Shown here in pieces: positions 40,131 through 51,600 of a stretch of DNA of 64,000 nucleotides. Position 1 is the first letter of the stretch, and each line of letters begins with the position of its first letter. The position numbers were made by a program, and so were the translations under genes. Below the pieces are notes generated by a model. The model was given only the letters and a program-made list of their open reading frames with translations. It was not told the origin of the DNA and made no database searches. Where the stretch lies: NCBI GenBank assembly GCA_029204225.1, contig CM055100.1, forward strand, positions 9,128,713 to 9,192,712. Reading direction: 5' to 3'. Origin of the DNA: Diphasiastrum complanatum. Lineage: Eukaryota > Streptophyta > Lycopodiopsida > Lycopodiales > Lycopodiaceae.

Positions 40131-43100
40131 GAGTTGGGTGTCGAGCCTCTTCTCTCTTGTTTTCTGTGAAGATTGATTAATAACTAGATCTTGGTGACTT
40201 GACTCTTGCTTTCATACATGGTTTTAGAGCTACCAGATCTGTAGCAAGCTTGTTTGTTGGCGCCCCTACCAGAAGAGGAGCTTCTCTGCTTTTTGTTGTG
40301 AAATTTCAGCATCCTGTTGATCTTTCCAAGTGGAGTTTGGATCAGCTTTTTTGTCTCTTTTCAGGTTGAAGGAGGGTGCCCATTAGAGATCTTGGAGAAG
40401 CAATTTGTGGCACCCAAAAATCAGAATCTCAAATCTGATTTTTATGCAACCAGTTTTCAGCAAGTTTTGTTTGGAGGAGGGCGCCCAAAAATCTGCTACT
40501 GATTTTTGGTTGTGGTGTCTTCTTATCTTGCTGTTTTTGTTTTCAGGTTTGCATTTGTATAGGAGGGCGCCCAAAATTCAGCAAACCCTATTCAGGGTTA
40601 GGTCAACTTGTGGCTGGAAATCTGCAGATTCTCAGCAAGCAGTAGGGTGCTTTCAACAGCCCTATTGGAGTGCGTGTTGATCACACTATTTGGCTTCCTA
40701 ATTAGGTTTCGGTATAGGCTTCAATTGAAGCTAACCTGATTTTCAAGAAACTGGTATTTTTGTGCAGAAAGATAGCCATCTATCCATTATCTTTTGGGCA
40801 CTTTCGTTGCAGATTGAAAGACAGCTTGTGCTCCTACTTTCAGCTCTTTGTTTGCTGCAAATATTTTGAGTGATTTTTGTTGTGGAAAGGCTCTCTTTCC
40901 TATCTACTACAAGCTGAAATTCTGTTGAAGGTAATGGCTAAAAAATCGGAAGCTATCGGTTTTTTGTTTAGTGAAGATCGGTTGGATGGCACAAACAACT
41001 CCTTGTGGAGTTACATGATGAAGAATCTTGTCATAGTGAAAGGGCTGTGGGATTTGGTCAATGGTGATGAGGAAAGGCCTCCGTCTTTGGCACCCCACCT
41101 CGTGGGTCATCATCATCAACATCATCTTCTCCATCTTCGGAAGAACAAAAGAAGTGGGATAGAAGGGATGCACAAGCACATTCTATGGTTGCTCTTGTTG
41201 TGAAAAGATCTATCTTACCTCATATTAGGTCTTGTAAGACATCTAAAAGTGTGTGGGATACACTTTATACTATGTATAGAGTCAAAAATCCAGCAAGAAT
41301 GGTGTATCTCAGAAATCAACTTTCTTTGTTGAAGATGCAAGAAGGGGATCAAGTGACCAATCACGAAGATCAAGGATCTTCGTGAGGAGCTTCTCAATAT
41401 TGATGAGATAATTGAGGATGCTCAATTTGTTTCCATTACTCTCAACTCATTACCTTCATCTTATCTTCTATTTGTTTCATCTTTGAGTATCTCTCTTAGG
41501 GGACAACAACCCTCCTTTGATGAACTTGTTGGGTTGCTTCTTCAAGAGGAGCAAACGAGGCAAAATTTTGCGGGTGACACTCAACAAGATCAAGCTTTCT
41601 TCACGAAAGGCAAGGGCAAAGGCAAGTCACAAGGAAAGGGGAAGCCTCCTTCCAAGGATGAGCAAAAGCCCATTGGAGATCAAAATATCAACACACAAAA
41701 GAAGAAAGGGAAGTGCCACTATTGCAAGAAGTACGGGCACCTCATCAAGGATTGTAAGAAGAAGCTTGCGAAAGAGGCGAGTGAAGGAATTGATACGAAT
41801 GCTTCACTTGCTACTTTGGAGCAAGAGCTTGAAGCTAGTGGTGGTCTCTTCAACCAAGACTATGCTTTTGTGTCTAATATTGCTTCTTTCTACTAGTACT
41901 TCTACATCTATGAGGAATTCAGGTTCTGTTTTGCAAGTTGCTGATTTTCAGCCCATTGAATGGGTGATTGATAGTGGTGCTACTCGTCATATGACTTCTC
42001 GCAAAGAAGCATTCGCTAAATTAGTGAAAGTGCAAAATGGAAGTAAGGTACAATGTGCGGATGATGCATCTTATTATATTCATGGAATTGGAATTGTAGC
42101 CATCATTCTGCCTAATGGTGAAGAAAAGTACATTAAGAATGTGCTTTATGTTCCGGGAATCAAGAAGAATTTTCTTTCGGTTTCAACTATGTTGAAGCAA
42201 GGACTAGTTGTTGAGTTCAAAGAAGATAAGTGTCTTGTCAAGGATCCTCAAGGATCCTAAAAGATCACTCTTGATTATTGTTTCGGGAACAATGCATGTT
42301 GGCTTATTCATTATGAATACCTATGAGCGACGAATCCCCTCTACATGTCTTGTTGCTTCTACATCACAATCATTGGAGTTGGCTGAATTGTGACACGCAA
42401 GGTTTGGGAATCTCAACTTTGCAAGTTGAAGAAGCTGAAGACATTTAATATGGTAGAAGACATTCCTACTATTGAGTAGCCGGAAGGGCCTGCGAGGGGT
42501 GCATACTTGGAAAGTTTCAAAGGAAACCTTTTCCGATTGATGGAACTATAAGGGTTCTTGATAAATTTGATTTGGTTCATAGTGATGTTTGTGGTCCAAT
42601 GAGGACCAAATCCATTGGACAGTGCATCTATTTTGTGACTTTTATTGATGACTTTTCCCGTTTTACATGAATCTATCCTATGAAGGCTAAATCGGGAGTT
42701 TCTCAACGTTTCAAAGATTTTCTAGCAATGGTGGACCGATCGAGGAGGGGAATACATTAAGAATACGTTCGGTGCATTTCTTCGAGAAAAGGGAATTCTA
42801 CATCAAATGACAACTCCCTATACGCCTCAACAAAATGGTGTTGTCGAGCGAAAGAATCGCACACTTATGGAGATGGCCCATTGCATGCTCAAAGCAAAGG
42901 GGCTGCCTCACAAGTTTTGGGATGAAGTGGTTATAACGGCAACATACATAAGCAATCGTTGTCCTACTAAAGCATTGAAAGTATTAACTCCTTATGAAGT
43001 TTGGTATGGAAAGAAGCCTACAATTTCTCACTTTCGCATTTTTGGTTGTACGCCTTATGCTTTTGTTCCGGATAAACTTTGTACAAAGCTTGACGAGAAA

Positions 43101-45596
43101 GGAGTTAAATGCATTTTTGTTGGCTATAGTAGTGAAAGCAAAGGCTATAGGCTGTTCAATTTGAGCACTAACAAGATTATTGTTAGTCGTGATGTGCACT
43201 TTGATGAAAAGAATTCATTGGATGTGGCCCCAACTCATATCTTGAAGGGGGACAGCCCACATAGTGTGAATGTTGAAGTTTTTGCAGATTTGGTACCATC
43301 TTCTATTGCTGGAGATAAGGGGCAGCAATCAACCAGTTTCGACCTGCCCAACACCTCATCAAGTTTAGAGCCTAATGTTCATCAAGAACCGCCCGTTGTT
43401 GCTCAAAATCAGCCTGCAGGAACTGTTGGACAACAAGGACCAGTTTTGGAAGATCTTGGACAGCCAAGTGTGGTGTCAGAGGATCTTGGACAGCAAATTG
43501 TAAGAAGAGACATGGCTGTTGGACAGCCCAAAACAGTCCCATGGTGGCTGTTGTCGACTTTGCGAGACAACAGAGTAAGTTCATTTTATGATGGAAAGAC
43601 ACGTGCCTCTACAAAATTAGCGGACTATGCTGATTTTTCAAATTTTGCTCTTACATCGCATGGAGATATTGTGCTGATTTTTATGAGCAGCCCAAGGGAG
43701 TAAAATGTTGGGAGGATGCAATGCAAGATGGCTCACTTATGAAGAACCACTTATGAAGAACCAGATTTGGGTTCTTGTTGATCTTCCTCATGGTAAGAAG
43801 GCAATTGGTTCTAAATGGTATACAAATTCAAGTATAAGGCAGATGGTACAATTGAAAGGTACAAGGCAAGGCTCGTTGCCAAAGGCTATGCTCAGCAAAA
43901 GGAGATTGATTATGAGGAGACTTTTTCTCCTACTGCTCGGATGACTACCGTGAGGGTAGTAACCTCTTTGGGTGCCCACCTTGGTTGGCGTTTGCGGCAA
44001 CTTGACATAAAGACAGCATTCCTCAATGGTGATCTCAATGAGGAAGTGTACCTTCAACAACCTGCTGGTTTTTTGGTTGAAGGCCAAGAAGATAAAGTTT
44101 GTCTTCTCAAGAAGGCACTTTATGGACTGAAGCAAGCCCTGAGGATGTGGTATCAAAAGATACATGCCTATTTTTGTGATCGCGGATTTACTAATAGTCC
44201 TAGCGGATCTACTCTTTATGTCAAGCATACTTCAGATTATATCATCATCATTTTGCTTTATGTTGATGATATTATTATTACGGGAAGTAATGAGAAGCAG
44301 ATTGATGCTGTAATACTTGATCTTGGTATGGTTTTTGAAACCTCAGATTTAGGCTTATTGCATTTTGATCTTGGTCTTGAATTTGTACAAGAAGGGGCTG
44401 GAATTCTCATCTCTCAAGAACGCTACATTGGGCAGATTTTGAAGCAGTTCAAGATGGGAGATTGCAAGCCGGTTGCTACACCTATGGAGACAGGCCTGAA
44501 ATCAAGTAGTCAAGGTGATGGTGAACCATTTGATACTACTTTATATTTTCAAGCTATTGGCTGTCTCATTTACCTATGTAATTCAAGACCGGACATTTCT
44601 TATAGTGTCTCACTCATGAGTCAATTCATGCATGCCCCGATGACATCACATTGGAAAACGTTGAAGAGGATCTTTTGATATCTTCAAGGAACAAGAAGTC
44701 ATGGACTGGTTTTTCTTGCTTGTGATGATGCATGTTTGGTTGATTTTAGTGACTCGGATTGGGGTGGAGATCAAGACACTAGACGCTCTACAAGTGGACA
44801 TTGCTTTTTCTATAGAAATTCTGCAATATCGTGGTCAAGTAAAAAGCAGCCCATTGTTGCTACTTCTTCTAGTGAGGCGGAATATAGAGCGATATTTTCA
44901 GCCACAACGGAGTGTTTATGGCTGAGAAGACTACTTGTTGACATGAAGTTTGGCGAGCCCTCAGCCACTCTTATCTTGAGTGATACTCAAAGTGCTATTG
45001 CCATTGCACGGAATCCTGTTTTTTATGCGAGGACAAAGCACATCGAGATCCATTATCACTTTGTTCGGGAGAGACTTCATGATGGCGACATTTTACTTGA
45101 ATATTGTCTTATGGAGGATAATATTGGGGACCTCTTCACTAAGGCGTTGCCTAGAGTCAGATTTGAAGCTTTATGTAAAGCTTAAATTTGATACCACGTG
45201 TTGGTTTTGTTACATAGTGAAGATTTCAGTTTCTGCATTGTAATTTAAGAAGGGTGTTAGAAATAAATGACTATGCTGAAGTTAATCCATAGGTTACTTT
45301 GACCCAAAAGGTCGAGATTTGTGTAACCATGGGTATTTAGTTATTTAGGCCATCTTAAGTTTGTCTTAAGTTCAGTTGGACCCAATTTTGGTCATGTACT
45401 GACTCGTGGCTCCTTAGGGGTCTAATTTTGTTTAGGGGCCCTATCTTGACTTTTGGGGGTGCCTTACATTTAGTAAGTGGTTCACCTTAGGGTTTGGTGG
45501 CATTTGGCCACATCCAGGTAGAGTACTTAGATGCTCATTGTGTATTCCATTTTGGACAGTTTGGCTAAGGATTGCTCTCCATTGCTCTTGTTGTTG

Positions 45597-45684
<88 letters not shown>

Positions 45685-48600
45685 GAGTTGGGCGCCTAGC
45701 CTCTTCTCTCTTGTTTTCTGTGGAGATTGATCTATAACTAGATCTTGGTGACTTGACTTTTGCTTTCCTACACTCTAGTCGGTAATACCAATACCACATT
45801 GTCGGCATAAAAGAGGATAGCAATCAAAATGTCCCCAAGCCTGCAACTAGCACCACCACACTATGTAGTGACTCTCTCCAACTCATCAATATACAAGCCA
45901 AAGAGGACCGGTGAGAGGGAGCAACCCTGCTTCATCCCAATAGTGCTCCAAATGTCATGAGATATGCCACTAATATGCCGGAAACATTCCAAGGACCCGC
46001 TCATAAAGTGCCATCACAGCAAGAACGATGTCGGTGGAGAAGCCGAGGTCTTGAAGTCTCTGGATGAGCAGTGAGCGAGGAACAGAATCAAAGGCTTTCC
46101 CTGCATGCGACAAGCAACTACCACTTGACTTGGGAAGGGACATGCCTCCCTTTGTTCAGCTAGAGCGGTGTTGCTTCCGGAAGTTTATTCAGGATGCTCA
46201 AAGTAAGTATCGACTCTTTGATACCATTGTCACCCCGACAACCTTACATGCAGCAGAGACAATGGTGTATCGGTCTTTCTTCCTCACACTGGGCCAGTAT
46301 CTTGAGGTTACTGACCACCATGTTAGCTCGTATGATTCGAACGCCTTCTGTTCCACATGAGGTCCTCCTTAGCGAGTTTGCTATTCCACCTATACAGATA
46401 GATGCAGCTTTCCAGTTTATTACATATATTCAAAGAGTTCAGGCACTTCTAGATGCAGATGGGAGATATACACAAATAGCACTTGCTTCCTTACATTGTC
46501 TTCATGATTAGGGTTATGAGACATGAAGACAATGAATTTTGCCTTGAGGTTGCTAAGGTAATGGTGGCAAAAGAACCATTTCACGTGTCAATGAGCATAA
46601 AAGAATGAATCGTACAAGCATGAATTGAAGCACTCTAAAGTTCCATTGGAAATTTGTCTAGAATATATGGTCCTGGATAAACTCGCCTTGTATACTCCAC
46701 CCATCCTCGATGGAGCTCCATGTCATCTCACCATCTGCTAGTGCGCCATAAGGAGGTGCAACATGTGGGCTACCGCGTGGATGGGTCTGTGGAAGTAATC
46801 CCACCTCTCCTGCCAAATGTCTAGTAGCTCCTGCTTCTTGCAACATGCAACAACATAAGACACATTACAATCATTAGTCGTTTGTCATTCAAATTCAAAA
46901 AACGAAATAAAAACATAGCATAGATAAGGGATAGAAATTAAACTTGGCCTCGTCCAAGAGGGATTTGGTCAACGCCTCTCCAATGACCCTTGCATGTGTG
47001 CTAGAAATTGTAGGAATATCAAGGCTAGGTGCCTGGGCCCCTTTGTGGCTAGGCCCTTCACCTGTATCCCTGCGGCTACCCCTCTGTGACTGGGCCCTGC
47101 ACCATGGCTTTGCGAGCCCTGTCTTGCTGTCTGCCCAACAAAACTTTGTGATGGTCTAAGTGGCCTGGTGGATGACCCATCAGGTCCATATGTCTCCCGT
47201 AGCCTCTCTACCTTGGCATTTGGCATGGCACTGCAAGGTGCTATTCCTTGTCCATATGGCCTGGTAGCCACAACAAGTGGGTCTTGACCCTATGAACTCG
47301 AAACCGCATTGGTAGCATCTCCATCAGTAGGCACCTGAACCATGGGACGTAGCCACATCTCCTTGTACAAGGTCAACCTCTACCCACATGCCCCTACCAA
47401 CAACCGAGCTACAAGCATTGCAACTGCTCAACTCCTTGCAAAACACACACAAAACATGCAAGGTTCAGTACATTGCATCGATAAATACAACTCATCTCAC
47501 AAATCACCACTAAAACAAATTATCGCCGAAAAGACACAAATTAGCGAGCATTACATTCAAAATGTGACCTCTAAAAGAGAGATTCCTAACATTCTTGTAG
47601 GCATTAAGAAAGATAGCGTAGCATCGTACAACACATCCATCAGATAAATGTAGGCCATTTCACAAATTATGGCAAAAAACGACATGGAAAATCAAGTATC
47701 ACATTCAAAACTTGACATAAGTGTCGTAAGGGCGAAAACCGACACCATTGCCAATCTTCTAGGCATAAGAAACTTAGCCTAACATCTTACGGCACGTCAA
47801 TCAGAACCCTACAACTCAATTCACAAATTAAGGCAAAAAATGACATAAAAAGTGAGCATGTTATGGACATACATTATAGTCGATCCTTCTATATTTTGAC
47901 AGTATTTTTGGACACAGTTATATTACATGTGTCAACCCTCAAGACACCCTTTACATGGTTTTCTAATTTTGGTCCTAATTTTTGAATTTCACCTTCCCTC
48001 CAATTCTATATGAAGGGAAGTAGGTTTTGTCGACTATAAATAGCTAAGGCTGGTCATTTAGTATCTTTGATCATTTTGGGTCTTGGGCTTCTTGTAGGGG
48101 AGTTGTACTATTTTGGAGATCTTAGTTGGAGATCTGCCTGAGCTATCGGCGGCCATTAATATTCATACATTTTCTTGGTTGGAGAATGCTTTGTGAACAT
48201 TGGTATCAAAATCTGTGAATCTGGTGATAACAGAGCACCACATTCATAACTTGACATATGGGTCGTAAGCACGATAACTAACACTCGCATTCTTGTAGGC
48301 CTGAGTTGCAGCGGATCGCGATCCGCTGGAAAAACGATCCGGATCGTGCAATCCGGATCGCCAGCGATCCGGGACCAGAAACTCTGTCCTGGATCGCAAA
48401 AAGTTTGCAAATTTTTTTTTTTTATGTGGAGGGACCTCCACAGCTAGTTGCAATAAATGACCAATGAATAGCAGCAGAAATACTGAAGCAGATACAAATG
48501 AAATGATTAGCCAATGTTATATCTGCTATCTGCAAAAACAATTTGCTTCAGTATCTGATTGAAGTGACTAGCAGATATTGGGGATTAACTATCTGAAATC

Positions 48601-51600
48601 AAGCAAAAATCCTTTCACAGGATACCCATATTGGCAGGTTTGAAAAAAAAAACCAAAAAAAATTTGCGTTTCGGGAAACCCTAATGGGAGATCCCGGATC
48701 ACGTTCCAGAACGCGATCCAGAACGCGTTCCGGATCGCGGCCTGCATCTTTGTTGTAGGCATTAGAAAATACAATTTAGCGTCTTTTGGGGCCCTCGGCC
48801 TGATACCTACAGCTTATTTCACAAACTAGTTGGAAATAACATAATGTAAAAAAATATACGAATATTATAAAGTATAGTAACATTACTGACAAGATTTTTT
48901 TTTTCTCAGTTTAGAAAGTCTTGGTTTTTGGTTGATTATTTGCATGATAGAACTCATGTTTGCCCAATTCACATCGATTGTGTGGAAATATATGGAAGCA
49001 TAATTTTGTAGTCTTAGATGATAAGTTCTTCAACTAAAAGGTACAACTGATTTTGATAAATGTGATGCTTGGAACTTCACAGTGAATGTAGGGGCAGAAT
49101 ATGGAGGATTGATGTTGGCATGTCTAGTGGAGTTTTGAAGGCGGATCCTGAGGTTTACAACTCACACTTTGCATAGCTTTTTTATAAACAGAGCACTAAG
49201 CAATGGTCTGAAGCACTTTTTGTCTTTTTCTTTAGAGTTTCTTTTGGCGAATTGTATACGAAAAGTTGTTTTAAGCATGATTACCAAGGGAAAGTGATGA
49301 TGAGCCATTAACTCTAATAAAGACAATACTATCATGCAAAGCTTTATTCCCACCTAATCCAATCCATACAAAATGGTACTTGGTAAAACCGATTAGTGAA
49401 ACCTTAATTTAATCTTTACCACCACTATCCATATTCATGAATATCTCACAGCTCAAACCCCCAAAACTCCTCTAGTTCCCAATTATTTAAAACAATCCCT
49501 ATTTCAACTAGATAATTCAACCTTTGCACACATATTGGATTCTTTAAAAGAAATCTATGCAACTGGTTGATCCCATGAAAAGTCTTATTTCTACCTTTTC
49601 TTCTCCCCCTTTTAAAAGAAATTCCATAATTTCGCTTAAAAAGTTCTCAAGAACGTATAAGATATCAAAGATCTAAAAAAGTCAGTAATGAGTATCGAAT
49701 ACTATTACAAACCAGACTTCCTCCAAAATCATAAAATATCTTATCTAGAGTGATAGAAATATTACATCTCAATAATCAACTATCAAATAGAGATAATGAT
49801 TTGGGTCTAGGAAGTCTAAATTCCACTGAATCAATTGAAAACATCAACAAATTCTGAGCCATATTCACAAAGCTTATATGGAAGTATAATTTCATATAAC
49901 TATAAACAGTCCTTCAGAACCTAGTTCCACCCTAGAAGGAATTATATGAATCTCAATCCAATTGTCTCGTATTTAAGAAATTTCTAAAAGTAGAGGTTTA
50001 AAAAAAAAGAGAAATAGATTTAAGGGCCTCCAGATTTGTAAATAATGAGATACCATTTGGGATCCGGATCTATATCTCATAATTTCCCAAAATACCCTGG
50101 ACAATTAACCAATGGATGTCTTTGTTAGTATTACCATTACAGTAATCACTAACCATTGGTCTACAGATCACTCTAGCACAAAAAATTCCCTTTGGAATCA
50201 CTGATGTCCCATACCTCCAAGAATTCTCTGCTTCTAGATTTGTTTTCCAAAAAGTCAAAAAGACTGTTTGGCTATCCTATATCTAGAATCTAGATATAAG
50301 ATCAGATTCACAACCAATTCCAAGGGATACTTCTAGCCATTGAATTCTCTCATGCCCCTTAAGCGTTATACAAAGAATACCAATCCGCATAACACCCAGT
50401 GAACGAAAAGTATTGTTTAGTTACTGTCTGAAATGCCTCATGTGTATTCATTGAAAACAAAAGGATTATTAAGAATCTCAACATAACCAAAAACAATAAT
50501 GTCATAGATATCCGATATCCATTTCAGAATCGGTAAAAAGAACTTAATTCTTTTACAGGTTAGAAGTTCCCTTGGTTGTCTCAGTCATTATAAAGAACAC
50601 TCTATAATAGCAAAGAATCCAAATTACTAGATTCTTGTATGCATAGAACCCACGGTTCCCGGAACCGTGGTCCTGGGAAGCGTACCACAATTCATTAAAG
50701 CGAGGTACGGTTCCTGCAATTAATTAATTAATTTTTTTTTGCCAATTCAAAATAGTTTTTGGCCCTCATTTTACAGTTTTTGGGCTGTTTATGATAATTC
50801 GAACTGTAAAATAAAACTATAAAAATCCACAGACACAGATTTCACAGAAGACACAGACATAGATTTCATAGATTTCACAGACAAACACTTTTTTTGGCCT
50901 TTTTTTGCATATTTTTAGGCTGTTTTTGAACAAAAAAAAATGAATTATTTAATTTATTAATTAGTATGGTTCACCACGGTTCCCCCTTAAATTTGTTGAG
51001 AACCGTACGGTTCTCAGAGCCGTGGTGAACTGTACACGGTTCATTAATTCTATGCCTGTATGGAACACATTCCATCTGCTTTCATTTGCAAATTCCTGGG
51101 ATTTGATCCAAATTTAATTGCAAAACAGAGATGGTTCCATAAATGGATTATCTGACTGCCAATAACTTTTCCCTTAGAATCTTCGATGTCTCGAAATTCT
51201 AATCAAACACTGGGGAAAAGGAATCCAAATTCCCAAAGTAGTTTTCTAAATTCCCAATTGTATTCTCACTTGCTATCACATGTACTTCAGGAATTGAAAG
51301 TAAATTAAAATAATTGGATCACTTAGTCAACCCAACATCTACCCCTCAAGCGTCTTCTCCTTCCTCCCTTCCCAAATGTGGTTCAAAGCCCCAAATTTGG
51401 CTAGGAAAAGGACCAATTTGGAATTAGTGGTACATTTAACTATTAATCAGCCAGACAATTTTGATTGTTCATTAATCAAGTGCCGCACTCAAAAATTCAC
51501 AAGTAGATAGGCAAAATCCATTTCAACAAAATTTGCATTATTCTTGGTCTGTATCGGTCACACAAACAAGAAACTGTTCTCATTAAAACCTAGCAAATCT

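Larger units (their letters stand above)
39765..45772 (+). mobile_element. Copia LTR retrotransposon B (plus strand), same family as A
   Basis: LTRs are at 39765-40218 and 45255-45772, with gag, protease, integrase, RT and RNase H in order. Target duplication is CTTTA/CTCTA (39760-39764, 45773-45777, one mismatch). The flanks join into a continuous LINE RT frame (LPTR then EGLQRQ), which confirms the limits. Coding identity to element A is high throughout. Several frameshifts and stops make it defective. It lies in sense orientation in intron 7, whereas A lies antisense in intron 1. Confidence 0.95.
47495..48860. repeat. Tandem repeat, unit about 161 bp, with two insertions
   Basis: Units begin near TTCACAAATTA at 47495, 47659, 47820 and 48818 (last partial). 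Shared words include CACATTCAAAACTTGACATA, TTCTTGTAGGCATTA and CATCTTACGGCAC-like blocks. The third unit is 998 bp long. Subtracting the LTR with its duplication (379) and the MITE with its duplication (460) leaves 159. Neighbouring units thus show the empty sites. Confidence 0.88.

Noticed and set aside
45441-45823. Glu-Arg-rich frames across the (CT)n of the copia B LTR
   Set aside because: Translation of a GA/CT microsatellite in an LTR, not a gene.
46064-46511. LINE 3 as a twin-priming 5' inversion of LINE 2
   Set aside because: The inverted piece repeats a segment still present in LINE 2, whereas a simple twin-priming inversion would not duplicate it.
46658-47271. Minus-strand frames between LINE 3 and the tandem repeat
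   Set aside because: Ordinary composition but no recognisable family. Listed only as unassigned sequence.
47495-48860. CRISPR-like array
   Set aside because: The roughly 161-bp units are diverged tandem repeats without short identical repeats and unique spacers, in a plant nuclear context.
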